64,000 nucleotides of DNA from NCBI GenBank assembly GCA_032433595.1, contig JASWJB010000056.1, positions 107,630 to 171,629 of the forward strand, given 5' to 3'. The translations under genes and the position numbers were made by a program. The notes below the pieces were generated by a model, which did not search any database, was not told the DNA's origin, and saw only the letters and a list, made by a program, of their open reading frames with translations. Source of the stretch: Conoideocrella luteorostrata. Taxonomy: Eukaryota > Ascomycota > Sordariomycetes > Hypocreales > Clavicipitaceae. This document shows, one piece after another, positions 39,019-51,630 of the stretch; within the stretch, counting starts at the first letter, position 1; the number at the start of each line of letters is the position of its first letter.

Positions 39019-39897
39019 GACAGGCCGAGTTATTGCATTCCTTGCAAGGCTGGTGGCGCAACGAAGCTGGTACTTTGGTGTCACCACGCACTATGTAGGA
39101 GTAGTATTCGTTTGATGTGATCCGTCTGTATGGATGGATAATGTGTTGGTGAAGGAGCAGAGAATGCGTTTGAGTGCGGTTAACGGCACATTGTTGTTTG
39201 GCAATAGCCATTCAAAAGTGAGGCTGAAGGCAGCGATGAACTGTGCAAGTCAATGGCGGATTACCTATTGTCCTTTGCCAATTGAATGCTGTTGCCAGCA
39301 TTCATGAAAGGCATCAGCAGACTATTGTCATATGCTGAATCATCCGAGTGGCAACGCTTTCACTGGATGGAAGACGGATGATTCAGTGTTGGGGGATGTA
39401 TACGTTGGTACGGAGTAGTCGAGGTGTGCGTTGCTTGTACCCCTGTAGTTCCAGCCGACATGTTTGCTGCGACAGAAACATGGCGTAGTCAGATCATCAA
39501 AGTCCGTCATTCTGCTTTATTTCCTATCAATTGACTGTTGAAGGTTTTCTTGAGAGCCAGCAGCAAGTAAAGATTGACCGACAGTTCCGTCAGAAGCGAA
39601 AAAGCTGGGCATCGGATGGTCGGGAGCCGTCTGATCTCGGTAACCCAAATAAGGTGCCATGACTTTGACTTGACCTGAGCAGGCCGGGCAAGCTACTTTT
39701 ACTGGACGGAATATCCAGCCCCACCCTGTCACCCTAGCGCCGTCGTGGTTGGGATCGTCCTCACTGGCTTGTTGGTTTGGGACGCTGACCAGGCCAAACG
39801 TCGTATTTTATCTCCCCCTCCATGAATGAAATTGCGAATTGCATCGCTAAGAAGCAGATTTCTAATTCCCTCGACCCCTGCATCATGATTACTCGGC
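39019..39897. promoter_or_regulatory. Shared upstream region of the MYND gene and the Zn2Cys6 regulator
   Basis: About 880 bp between two divergently transcribed genes, so it must hold both promoters. It contains an exact TACGGAGTA at 39409. Part next to the MYND gene may be transcribed leader or an upstream exon. Confidence 0.5.
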
Positions 39898-42554
39898 ATG
39901 TACCGAAACGCGGAAGGACGGCTTGACATGAGGAAGGAGCTCTCAGCTGTGAACACCGCGGGCGAAGAAGTACAGAGGCCCAAATATGCGGCGTGTCTGG
40001 TATGCCGACGCAGCAAGATCAAATGTGTCTGGACGCCGCCAGATGGCCGCTGTAGAAGATGCACGCAGCTCGGACAGGAGTGCATTCGTCCCGATTTCCA
40101 TGCTGGTCGCCAAAAGGGCATCAAGAAGTATTACAGCCAGTTCCCGCCTCCATCAACAGATGCAATTCAATTTGAGAAAGCAAACTCATGCTAACGTGAT
40201 TCGTCATCGGCAGCAAGAGGGTTGGACTCGACAAGGCTGTCTTCCAAGTTCAACAGGCTGTCAAACGAGCCAGAATTGGCCAGCAGCAAACGGCAGAGGA
40301 TGACAGAGTGCTAAGTCAAATGAGAGCTCTCATAGGCCAAATCGATGGCAATGAGTGGTCACCGGATCGACTGTCTACTAATCAGGGTAGCCGCGAGGAT
40401 TATGCTTCGTCTAGCGACGATGCTGACGAGTTGATGCATCAGCCGTCCAGGTCAGATTGTGCGCAGCAAACTGAAGAAACCCTCGCGGTTGATGGCGCTG
40501 AGAACCCTCTTCAGCTGCTCGCCAGGGCATCATATTTTCAACCATCTCGGGACGTTCGGGGTCAGAGCCCGTGCACACCTCGGAAGAAGGATGTTATTCC
40601 GCGCAGCGGGAATTCGGAGTCTGAGACGCTCGAGTCCTTCTTTTCGGGGGCCAAGGAGAATCTTGATGTGGGGAGCGATGTTGATCCTATAGAGCTTGGG
40701 TTGGTCACTGAAGATGAGGCAGAATCCCTTTTCTCATAGTAAGTTATCCTGTGTCATGCGACGTTTCCTGAGATGTATAATCGTATGTAATAGCTGCTTA
40801 TTTTACGGATAGCTTTCACTCAAATCTAGCACATACACGCTGGGGCCTTGACCCTAAACTCTACTCCATGAGTTATACGCGATCACGATCTGCATTCCTC
40901 TGCACCTCTGTTCTAGCAGCGTCCGCTCTTTTTATACCAACAGCTTCTGCACTGTCGAAGCGGCTTTCTAATCATGTCACAACATTGGCACATAGGGTCA
41001 TATTGCGCAGGCACAAGTCTATCGAGATTGTTCTAGCGTTCATGGTCAATATACCGTGGATGTTTCCTGGCGTTCATAGTACGGACGACGAAGCTTGTGT
41101 CTATATATCAATGGCTACTAGCGTCGCAATTGACCTGTCTCTCCACAAAGTTATAGTTTCAACTGATGAGGTTCGACAGGAAGGGTCGACGTTGGCACTT
41201 GCGAGGGGCGAATGTCTTGACACGCGAACGGCGTTGGCTCTGGATGGATATCCAGATATGGACCCGTGGGCTGAAAAAGCTAAACTGCTTCTTCGAAATC
41301 GTGAACGTTGTTGGATATCTTTATTTGTACTGGAGCGAGGGTGAGTTTTGGCGTGTCTCGGTTGTAGAGTGTCCAGTATGCTAATTCCGTTTTCTTATCA
41401 GAATGTCCCTCGCTCGTGGCCGCCCGTTCGTTGTCCCCGTGACTAGGCTGATCAAAGACTGTGACAGCTGGTACGATCCGAAGGTAGATAAGCCGCAAGA
41501 CGGTCATTTGGTATCCATGGCTGTGCTCCGTCGCGACTTGGTGAGCCTATACGATGCAACAAGCGGTACTTGCATTGATCAAGATTCTAACTGGAGCTAG
41601 GATCTCCTTTTCTCTACAGTGCGTGGCCTGTGCGATGGATCACAGAATCCTGTTAGTGACGGATCATTGATTGCGCAAACGTATGCAGTTTTCCACTTTA
41701 CTACAGACCTCGAAAATTACTGATGATATGCAGCATTCAGAGCTCGATCGAGCGGTTCTTTGAGCAGTGGTATGCCAAATGGGGTGTGACCATCGGCACC
41801 GGACCACGTAAGTAATCTATTTTACAGAGCTCCGCGAGATACCGCATCTAAATTTACGGCCACAGAATGCCATTTACCGCCCTACGTGGACATTCTTGTC
41901 ACTCATACCCGCCTCTCAACATACGGTGGTGTCATTAACCATCCTACTGCCCCTATGGAAGTCCGGCGTTTCTTCCGCACTGCAGGCCTTTCGTCCGCTT
42001 TGAATGTTATGAGGGCGGCGATACGAGGCGAATCCCAATTACATTCCATGCCGAACAACACTGCCATCATGATATCATTCGCAGCCTGCTTTGCGTTGAC
42101 GCTCAGCTCTTACACATCCGATGGCTCGACCTTGGCTCCCAGCATTCGAAAACTCATCAACGAAGCTGCTGATGTGCTCGAGAGAATCGGCACCGTCACG
42201 AAACATAGGAACGGTCTCTCTGAATTATATGGAAAGTACCTAAAACAAATTGTGCGCAAGGCTGCCGAACAGGGTGGTACTGCTCCGTCAGCACCTCTTC
42301 AAGAGGCGAGGATGTCTCAAGCGCCAGAACTGCATCAACTGCGAGGCGCCTCCGTTCATACGCCCAATGACAGCGATGCTTTCCTGAATCAGCCGCTGTT
42401 GTGGCCAGAACCCGTCCAATTTTCTACCATGTCGGATGACCAAATTGCACACGTCCTTAACCAGCCTGGTAACGAACTTGAATCGTCATTTGGAGGTTTG
42501 TCATGGGACGACATGAATAACTACAACTGGCTACATTGGCCAGAGTTCCTCTAG
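39898..42554 (+). CDS. Zn2Cys6 transcription factor
   Basis: Seven exons, 39898-40127, 40214-40738, 40813-41340, 41402-41540, 41601-41680, 41734-41807 and 41866-42554, encode 754 residues; introns are 53-86 bp. The binuclear zinc cluster is at 33-62 with cysteines 33, 36, 43, 52, 55 and 62 (C-x2-C-x6-C-x8-C-x2-C-x6-C), followed by a basic linker (GRQKGIKNKRVGLDKA) and an acidic, Ser-rich spacer. The fungal regulatory middle domain begins at LFSYFHSNLAHTRWGLDPKL and includes RSAFLCTSVLAASALF, CLDTRTALALDGY, LLRNRERCWISLFVLERG, MAVLRRDLDLLFSTVRGLCDG and THTRLSTYGGVINHP. Each junction is fixed by continuity of these blocks. It should act as a dimeric nuclear DNA-binding activator or repressor, probably at CGG-type sites. 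Its neighbours make it a candidate regulator of the metabolic genes downstream; this is inference. Confidence 0.9.
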
Positions 42555-44419
42555 CCAACCAGGCGGCAGTGATGCGTCTAAGCCACACTGTCTTGAACTC
42601 AGATCATCTAATTGATGGCTGACGATATCACACATCTGTTATTTGTTCCTGTCTCCTCGACCGGCTTGTCTGCGAAAGATTTTTGAGCTGCTCCATAATG
42701 ATAAAGGTGAGAACGGTGTGTGGCCTTCAAAAACATCAGCAACAAGGTGAGCAATGACAGGGTGGTCTGCATACGTCAATCGGAGCCAAGCACGCATCCA
42801 TCCTTTCATGAGAAACCGCGGACCTTCCTCTTGAAGACAGGCTCGGGCTACATGGACAAGTTTCTAAATAGTGGTCCATTATAATGTCTTCTATCATCAC
42901 TTGCGTCGGAATGTTGGTTGCTTACAGTAACCTGAGTGGTAGACTGCATCCGACTTTTCAAGACGTCTGCAGGCGCACAAAGCGTTGTTGCCACCGTCCT
43001 GGCTATCAGAGATGCGGCAGCGTGAGTTCCGATACCGTCGGATATATCGTTAGACGATAAAATGTATTGCTTCGCAGATGCATACCTATGAAGGGGTCAT
43101 TAGGTTGGTGAGATTACAAGAAGATATGGATGAGATATTGTGCGCGTACGATGCGATCTGGGAGATATCCGCGGACATACTGAATTAGCGCTATACGAAT
43201 ATCAGATAGAACACCAAACTTAACTCATAAGGACGCTTCTCGTCACGTTCGGACCAATCCCACGGCTAAATGCTTGCTTGCCCTCTTCCCTGCATACTCG
43301 CCACAGCCCAGTCAGGGCGTTCGAGTAGCGAAACCGACCACCCGCGGCTTTTGCACCATCTGCACACATGCGGACAGAATAATCTCAGTTGGGTTGCCAA
43401 CGAGTCCGGCAATGCCACCTGATACTCATGCGCAGGCGATGTTCCATGATGAAGGAAGCTTCTCTTTTCCCGATCCGTGAAGCAGCTGAGACGAGAGGTA
43501 GCTGTGCAGACCGAACCGTGTTGTCGAATACGTGCCTTGTCTCAAAATGGATGCAGACAGGCCAGACCATAACGACGCTACGCCTGCGGAATGTCAGTAG
43601 GAGAAGACTTGCAATGGCGTCCAGTGGTGACGCGCCAGCCATAAGATAGGATTATACCCACCGTCTCGGAGACCGAACCGGTACATTGTCCTTAACATGA
43701 AGTCGCTCGATTTGAGGACTTGCATGCGGCTTGAGGTTTCGGAATGATCAGCTTGGCCGATTGGCTGTTTTGCGACTGATTGGGGCCTTACTATTTTGTC
43801 TGATCTAATGGTGCGCTGGTTGTGTATAAGTGGGCGCGAGCCAACGCGGTTGGGTTCAATATGCCGGACGGAAGGCACCAAATAGAAATAAAACGACTCA
43901 CTGAAACAGACTGCCATGCAAGATGAAGCAACACTGTGAAAGTAGTCCCATATTAGAAAAGGCTACCTCTTCGTAAAGGCGACTGGCGACGAGCACATAC
44001 ACCAACCAGAATGGCTCTTTGCGCTTGTATTGTATGGCACTCATGGTCGCCTGTCGGATACCTAATTCGATTCAACCACCACAAGACAGTTTCACAGCAA
44101 GACCACGATAGAAAGCAGATGAGAAAGCAATTTATGCCCAAAGCACAGCACCGCAGTTAATCATTCCACCGACCCTTATAATCATTCGCAGCCTCCGTCG
44201 TCAGGCCCTTTCTCTAGCCGCTAAATCTACCCCTACCAGCCGCTCCCCATATCTACCCATGACGCCCCGGTTTTCTCGGACCTTACATCTAGATTCCGTT
44301 GCGTTTTCCGGCATCACCAGTTCCTGTCCTCGCCGCCACCGACCAACCCGAACAACCGAGCTTATATCCCGGCCACGGCTCTCAGCACTTGACGATTAAA
44401 ATGAACATTCAATCCGGAT
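42555..44419. other. 1.9 kb intergenic region
   Basis: Downstream of the regulator and upstream of the AhpD-like gene. Overlapping plus- and minus-strand frames near 43.4-43.6 kb have no family signature. I see no repeat or motif of note. Confidence 0.6.
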
Positions 44420-45463
44420 ATGGGACATAGAACCTACTCATCGCCGGAGCCACCATCGTCGGAACAAGGCCGAACAGCCAGCATGGCCAAGTTCTCCGCG
44501 CCGCTGAAAGCATTGATCAATGCGCCGTTTGCGCGACCCGGCCCTGCACCTGCGTCGGCTATCATCCGGGATGTCTATCGGGCGATTGCGCGGGACGCGA
44601 GGGAGAGGAAGTTGGGGACGAGACCGTGGCTAGCGATATCGGTGAGTTGAACAAATCTATGTGGCTTTTTTGGTTCTTGTTGTCATTGGTGGTTGGCTAT
44701 GTCTAAGTTGGTGGCTTTTGTAAATTTTGTATTGTTTGTAGTTATTGCTAATCTGTGTAACGACCAGACAGCAGCTACCTTTACGCTCAATTCCCCCGAC
44801 TCCCTGCCGATATTACATGCGATTGCTTCGGAGCAAAAGGACCAGACGGACGTGCAAGCGGCCGAGTTGATGAGAGAAGTCGGCTTGAAGTGCATCAGTT
44901 TCAATGGAATCCCTAGAACGATCAATTGCCTCAATGAGTTTCATGCATCTCTGCCCAAAAGCGTGACGGCCAAGCTCGCCACCAAGCCTTCTCGGGCGCC
45001 GACATCTCGGAATGTAGGTGATATTTCGGCCAGGGGCCGTCAGTTATGGGACTCGATTTACGCGCCGTTTGAGAACAAACTCGTGGACAAGCTCGCGCTG
45101 GCGCATCCTGATCTTCCTGTGCATATATTAAATAGCCACTACGGTCCGCTACTGTCGGATCCCGATGTCTCGGCGCGAGGGGGGCTCGCCAACACGGGGA
45201 GGGTGTTGACCTCCATGGTGGCGATTGCGTGCTTGAGGGCGCAGACCGGCGTTGGCCCCCAGGTTCTGTCGCATGTGTTTGGGTTGAGGAAGGGCTATGA
45301 GGATGGGACATACAAGGCTGATGAACCGGGCGAGAGTGAGGAGGCAGTCGAGTGGTTGGTCCGGGATGAAGGGCTAGCGTGGATTTTGAAGACGGTGGAT
45401 GAGATTTCGCAGGCTCTGGGCGGCGCTAATTTTGCACAGGGGCAAAGGGATTCAAAGTTGTAG
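44420..45463 (+). CDS. AhpD-like (carboxymuconolactone decarboxylase-type fold) protein
   Basis: Two exons, 44420-44641 and 44768-45463, with a 126 bp intron (donor GTGAGT, acceptor CCAG), give 305 residues. An alternative start, MAKFSAPLKALINAPF, lies 21 residues in. The splice joins RPWLAIS to TAATFTLNSPDSLP. The core contains REVGLKCISFNGIPRTINCL, GRQLWDSIYAPFENKLVDKL, and the helical block IACLRAQTGVGPQVLSHVFG with a following basic GLRKG. That pattern matches fungal proteins annotated as AhpD-like; the CxxC redox pair of true AhpD peroxidases is not seen, so a peroxidase role should not be assumed. There is no signal peptide. It sits next to the regulator and ends 192 bp from the convergent CoA-transferase gene. 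Confidence 0.75.
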
Positions 45464-45655
45464 ATGGATGAACATGGCGATTCAACTTTATGTATAGAAA
45501 GAGTGTGGGATTCATGTTCCACGCCCAAGACAGACTCGGCTAGTATTGATGTCCAAGACGAATGCGAATACAAGTGCTGTTTTCCGCAAGATATGAGATA
45601 CCAATATGCAGCATGGCTATTTACTTGTATAATTGATCACTTTCCTAATGATTGC

Positions 45656-47743
45656 TCACTCCATCGTACTGATATTATCCGCCACCGCAAACTTTGCATC
45701 CGTCTTGCTTCGCACCTCATCTACATCAACCCCCGGCGCCAACTCGGTCAAAGTCAGGCCGCCATTCTTACGATCAACCTGGAAAACACACTGATCCGTG
45801 TTAATAACCCCACTGAACAAATTGCTGCAGAAGACAGCGGGAGCTGCAGGAGAATGAACGAAGCACTTACGAGGTCTGTAATTATGGTACTGACACACCG
45901 CGCACCCGTCAACGGCAGCGCGCACTTGTCAACAATCTTGGAGGAGCCGTCCTTGGCAACGTGCTCCGTGGCTACGACAATCTTGGTGTTGTCTGGATTG
46001 GCGACGAGATCCATGGCGCCGCCCATGCCCTTGAAGACTTTGCCGGGGATCATAAAGTTGGCCAGGTCGCCGTTTGCGCTTACTTGCAGGGCCTGTAACG
46101 TGCTGTGAGCGACTCGGATCTCCCAATGTTGGCCGAGATGCCATAGGGACCACTCCAATATGAACAGTACGTACCCCTAAAATAGAAACGTCTACATGCC
46201 CTCCCCGGATCATACCAAACGACTCTGATGAGTCAAAGCAAGAAGCGCCCGGAACAAGTGTAACAGTCTCCTTGCCGGCGTTGACAATATCCGCATCGAC
46301 CTCGTCCTTGGTAGGATAGGGACCCATGCCAAGTATTCCGTTCTCGGACTGGATCCATACTGTTCGTCCAGCAGGAATGAATGTGGCGGCCAAGGTCGGG
46401 ATCCCTTTTCAGCCTGTCAGTTACGCTTGATTCATGCGCATTTATGAGCGTCATGGAGTACATACCAACTCCGAGGTTTACATAATATCCTTGTTTCAGC
46501 TCTTGTGATGCTCTGCGCCCAATTCGATTCCTCTTTACTTGCGCGGCATTCTTGGCCGCAGGGTCCGCTTCGGCATCCGCCGCGGGATCCCGCAGCTTAA
46601 GGGACTCGATTTGCTTTTCGGCGGTGGCGGGAACAACACGGTCGACGAAAATACCGGGTAAATCGACGTCGTTGGGGTCAATCTCGCCAATCTCGACGAT
46701 ATTTTCAGCCTCTACTACGGTGACTTTGGCTGCCTTGGCCATCAGAGGACCGAATGCCTTGGTCGTGTATCTGCGTATCAAGGTTAGCGATCACCACTAG
46801 AATGGACCGGGGCGGGCCAATGTCTGATTTCGCGGTACCTGAAAACGCAGTTTCCAGCCTTGTCGACTTTCCAGGCCCGCAAAATGGCCAGGTCTCCGGT
46901 CAGGGCGGTTTCTAGTAGGAATGAACGGCCGCCGAATTCTCTGGTCTCGCGGGGCTTCCCTCGTTGGAGGGTTTGCCCGGATTCATCGACTCTGACGGGT
47001 ATCTCACCATCTTGAAGTAAAGTGTCTGTTCTTATGTCAGTAACTTACTTGTACCAGGAGAATCATGTACGTGGCTAGGAGAGGTTACTGCTTACGCGCT
47101 CCCGTCGGCGTGTAGAATGCAGGTATGCCAGCTCCACCAGCTCTCAGTCTCTCCGCCAAGGTTCCCTGGGGACAGAGCTCGATTGCTAGCCTGCCGGTGA
47201 GATAGTTTTTCTCCAGTGTCTTGTTGTTTCCGAGGTAGGATAAAATGAGGTTATTGACCTGTCCGGCCTTTGTGAGGACGGACAATCCACCCTTGCCTTC
47301 GATGCCTGCATTGTTTGATACTGCTGTCAGGGAGTGCAAAGACCCTTTACCCCGACGGCCGAGTGCTTCGATGAGCGTTTCTGTTGAATGGAGCTTTGTC
47401 AATAGCCATGTCACACCAAGCCACACTACACCACACCATGGGCATTTTAGGTTTTGATTTAATATCGGGGGAGGGGGAAATCATTCATACCGGCTACACC
47501 ACAAAGACCAAACCCCGAGCTTAGAATGGTAGATCCGCTCTTAACATCAATGACAGCTTCATCTGCTGTACCGTAAACCTTGGAGTATTTGGCTTGTGCT
47601 TGAGAGAATCGCACACTGGTTGTTACAAAAGTTCGCTTTGCCGCCTTATGTGGATATGATGAAACCCTGGCCGTAACTGTGCACGCCAGTCTTGCTTGTC
47701 GCTGGCCTAATGAGGGTTGCATAGAAGCTCTGATTGTGAACAT
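45656..47743 (-). CDS. Succinyl-CoA:3-ketoacid CoA-transferase, mitochondrial
   Basis: Seven exons, 47743-47491, 47380-47096, 47025-46839, 46770-46466, 46404-46175, 46092-45871 and 45790-45656, encode 538 residues. The enzyme moves CoA from succinyl-CoA to acetoacetate, so ketone bodies can be used. Residues 1-50 are basic, Ser/Arg-rich and lack acidic residues, a mitochondrial targeting signal. The alpha part shows [27 protein letters not shown] and [19 protein letters not shown]; the beta part shows YVNLGVGIPTLA and the active-site Glu 364 in [11 protein letters not shown], then [20 protein letters not shown] linker rich in Ala, Asp and Glu joins the two parts, as in the eukaryotic fused enzyme. 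Introns are 61-110 bp and each junction restores a conserved block. It is divergent from the MFS gene. It may be a housekeeping gene rather than part of a cluster. Confidence 0.95.
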
Positions 47744-48540
47744 GCTGGCTAATTTGTCTGGCGCAGTTTTCTTTGTGGCTGAGGACACGGAGAGAAGTAA
47801 AACGACGAAGGAACAGAAGCGGTATAAGAAAAAGAAAAACGGATAAGTTACGACTACATATTTAAAACTCATGAAAGATGAATAGAATGCAAAAAAGTGG
47901 TTCTGGAAACATAACAATAGCATGGAACATATCATACATAGCCGAGACTTTGTATGTACTCAAGGCCGACAGATATGAAAGCTTCCGTAGCCCCGGCGTT
48001 CCGTATACGGCGCGGAGGATAATTCTGCGGCCCGGGTGCGTGCCCAGCGGCCTTGAGTCGCCTTGTATGGCATTGTAATTCATTCTACGTGATTGACTCA
48101 TGAACTCGAGCTGGCCATCCACATCCCTTCCATTATTAGCCACAGTCTGGCCACTTCTGCGACACGCCGGCAGTCTGAAATATTACCGAGGATCTGGGTG
48201 TACCTCCACCGTAACTGACTTGCGGGCCTAAAAGTAGGGCCGTGCTGACGGCAGACGCTGCACTAGTGCTGCGCAGGTACACAATCAGGGTGGGGAGAGG
48301 GAACCAACTATTGGCCCATTCGCGGCATTGCCAAAGGTTCGACCATTCATCTCCACGGCCCTCGCCCATCACCACAGTCGCCGGTGCTGTACAATGCTCC
48401 TGCTGTGTAGAGATCTAGTCAATTCCCAGTGGCTCGTTGGTTTGTGGCGCTTTGCCTTTATATACAATCTGGCTCCTAGATGCGCAATCGCGGGGAAACA
48501 ATGAATAACTCATGCTAGCTGTCGAGCTCTTCGCAGTCTG
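47744..48540. promoter_or_regulatory. Divergent promoter region of the CoA-transferase and MFS genes
   Basis: About 800 bp lie between two genes read in opposite directions. A pyrimidine/purine-biased run lies immediately upstream of the CoA-transferase start. I could not assign a specific operator. Confidence 0.5.
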
Positions 48541-50613
48541 ATGAACTCCAAATCCGACTTCGAGATGCACGGCAAGGCCGACCACGAGGAATGCAACGCA
48601 CACACTATCCACTCAATGGATGAGAACAATAGGTTAACCAAGCGGCTATTGTTAAAACTCGATACACGGTACGTTAGGGTTGGTTCCAATTGGCCGGCCT
48701 ATTGTCGCGATTCTGATTCATGCTTATGTCGTATGCAGCGTTCTTCCAATTCTTGCGCTCCTATTCCTCTGCTCGTTCCTGGATCGAACAAATGTTGGAA
48801 ATGCTAGAATCCTGGGATTAGAAAAAAGTCTTGACTTGTCCGACCAACAATACACAACAGGCTTAGCAGTGTTCTACGCAACCTATGTAGCTAGGTGGGA
48901 CCATCCTCCAGCAACTTGAAGAAGACCTCGACTTCTTGGCAAACCCATCCCATTGGACTAATGTTTCCTCGTGCAGCGAGTTGCCAAGCAATCTTCTTCT
49001 TAAAAAAGTATCGCCCAAGATCTTGCTACCATGTCTGACATGCGCGTGGGGGATAATTACGATGTGTCTTGGCTTTGTTCGCGGGTATGGGAGCTTTGTC
49101 GCCGTGCGAGCGCTCCTTGGCGTGGCTGAGGGTGGATTACTGCCGGGCATGGTATTGTATTTGTCTGGGCTGTACACCAGGGGTGAACTTGCCCTTCGGA
49201 TCGGCATATTCTACTCTGCGGCATCTCTTTCCGGTGCTTTTGGAGGTATGTTGACTCTATCCTGCCCATCCGTTGACCAATCTGGTCAGTCCCGAATTAA
49301 CAAAGGCGTAGGTCTTCTTGCCCGCGGCTTGTCGGCGATTGGTCCGCGAGATGGCCTCGAGGGCTGGCGATGGATTCTGATAATCGAGGGACTCTTGGTA
49401 AAGCAGCATTTATTTACTTACTGGGGGGCGGGGTGTTTTGGGCTAACTATCTGCCAGACTGTTGTTGCCGGCATCATTGCGTACTTTGGTCTTCCTAATA
49501 GTGTCGCGACAGCGAGCTATCTTACACTAGAGGAGCGCCAATGGGCTACCAAGAGACTCGCCAACGACTCAAACGGGCAGTTCAAGTAAGCAGCACACAC
49601 GTTGTTAAAGGATCCACGGAGACAGCTGACAGGTCCAAAGTCTTGCAAAAGAAAATGAAGAGCCATTCAGCTGGGGCGAGGTTCGACGTGGACTCTTCAA
49701 TGTCCAGGTTTGGCTGACATCAACAGCCTATTTTGCGATTCTGTCCGGATTGTACTCCTTTGGACTATTTGTATGCTTATTCGAGTCTTATTTTATTGCA
49801 CCACTACATAGCGCTAACGATATTGCAGCTACCAACTATCGTCGACGACCTGCACATAACTAGCAGTGCTAATCAGACTCAGCTCTGGACCGTCATTCCC
49901 TACGCTGTAGCCACTCCAATTACAGGTAGGCATTGAAACATATGATTTAACGCACTCTTAGACACAACTTGGCTTACGTTGCATGATTTTTAGTTGTTGT
50001 GGCCTTCCTTTCCGACCGCCTCAAGCTGCGAGGCACCCTCATGCTCTTCATCCTGCCCATCGCTATTATAGGCTATGCTGTGATAGCCAATACCGCGGGT
50101 CCTTCGGTCAGATTTGCAATGACCTGTTTGATGGCCATAGGGATGTATTGCTCTGTACCTGGCGTGCTAGTTTGGAATTCGAACAACTCGGCGGGCCACT
50201 TTAAGCGAGCTACGACGTCGGCATTGCAGCTGGCCGTTGCAAACTGTGGAGGATTCGTCGCGAGTGAGTCCAGCCGACATTAGTCAGAGTTGAAGTACTT
50301 ACCTAGCGCTTGATATGCACGCAAGACTGACATTATTTTGATCCGATCAGCGTTCGTCTACCCCAAACATGATGGGCCAAATTACCATCGTGGCCATACT
50401 GTTATTATGAGCCTGCTATGTTACGCATGGGCGGCGTGAGTTTTGCCCTTGCGCCGATTCAAGTTCCATCCTCTCACTAACGGTGCAATTTCCAGCATAT
50501 TTTTGAATGTGCTTTGGTGCGCTAAGATGAATAGAGACAAGCGGTTCGGTAAATACGACCAGTTTATAGGCAGCGGCGATGACCGCGACCCCGAGTTTAA
50601 AATGGTACTATGA
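48541..50613 (+). CDS. Major facilitator transporter, Dal5/anion-cation symporter type
   Basis: Ten exons, 48541-48668, 48739-48894, 48977-49245, 49312-49397, 49458-49585, 49641-49770, 49829-49925, 49994-50263, 50351-50435 and 50496-50613, encode 488 residues; introns are 55-87 bp. A hydrophilic N-terminus leads into helix 1 with LLFLCSFLDRTNVGNAR, the signature of the allantoate/nicotinate permease group. Others are YATYVASELPSNLLLKK, FVAVRALLGVAEGGLLPGM and GLEGWRWILIIEGLL in the first half, and SDRLKLRGTLML in the second. About 12 membrane helices are present. The fifth intron uses a CCAAAG acceptor, chosen because only it keeps FNLAKENEEPFSWGEV in frame. Such carriers import small carboxylates, amides or vitamins, or export metabolites. 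Being adjacent to the NRPS-like gene makes product or precursor transport plausible. Confidence 0.92.
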
Positions 50614-51630
50614 AGGCTCGATTAGAAATTATCATGTGGAGGAAAGCGCGGTTTGGAGATGGAGATAGAAAATACCAAAATGAATATGTGTTTGCAAATG
50701 CGTCTTGGCGGAATCGCCCGTGAATAATAGCGTACCCTAAGCTTTCAGCGTCTGTGCATCTATATAGGAAGACGGAAATAACACAGCGAAGTTTATTCAC
50801 AGGTCTATCGATGTCTCGGCACTGCATGCTATGTAGTATCCGTAGACGTCCGTGAATGTCCGTGAATGTCCGGCAGGTGGTCGCAGGACAGACCCACATG
50901 TTGATCCGACCCGACCGAACGGTCAAGATGTCGCCTCGCCTAAAGCCGCAGTGTCTGCAGCAACCGATACTACCTCTTCTTCTAGTATGACTCTAGAATT
51001 TGGCGGAGGATCCACGGAGTGTGACGTAGCCTCGCGTGCGTGAAATCGCGCGAGCAATTGCGCACTTATTGCCAGCTCCGTGTTTACAATATTAGACTGA
51101 TCAGTGTACCTACAGCATGTGTAGTACATGGGCATGATGGTGTCATAATCTGTTCGCGGAGCGAAGTCGGTGCATTCGGCACTTTAAGGACCACGACATC
51201 TCACACCGAGCTTCGCCCGACTTATGAGCCGGACACACGATGAGCCCATGGCCTTCCCGCGGTATCCTGTATTCCCACAATGTCTGCTACACCCTCCCTA
51301 ACCGATATATGGATGGCAAATTTCTGGTTATATTTGCACCAATCAAAGGGCACAGCTGCTGCAGATTTGTTGCGTCTCGGGACCAGCACGGCTGCCAAAT
51401 GGCGCCGATGTGGCCGAAGATGGATGAGTTCTATGACGCCGGAGGAGGAGTATATAATTACTGGCCTTGACCGGGACATCAGTTAGATGTATGTGCTCTC
51501 CGGATCATAAGATTATCTATCAATCTAGTTACTCATTCAGAAAGCTTGCTTTGCAAACAACTCATTATCCCGTTATTAAGCATCTAATCACATACCCTTC
51601 ACCATCAGTTCATACTACCGATACTCAAGC
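50614..51630. promoter_or_regulatory. Upstream region of the NRPS-like gene
   Basis: A 1 kb gap between MFS stop and NRPS-like start. It contains GTCCGTGAAT repeated twice near 50848 and a TATATAA at 51451. A 68-codon ATG frame at 51280-51486 has no family match that I trust. Confidence 0.5.
51451..51457 (+). promoter_or_regulatory. Possible TATA box of the NRPS-like gene
   Basis: TATATAA, 174 bp before the ATG at 51631. The distance is possible for a fungal core promoter with a leader of about 140 bp. Confidence 0.35.

Noticed and set aside
49586..49631. Earlier GACAG acceptor for the fifth MFS intron
   Set aside because: It shifts the frame and destroys the EEPFSWGEV block; the CCAAAG acceptor at 49640 keeps it.
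51280..51486. 68-codon frame with a faint HMG-box look (RRWMSSMTPEEEY)
   Set aside because: The conserved positions of an HMG box do not line up, and the frame spans the likely TATA box of the NRPS-like gene.
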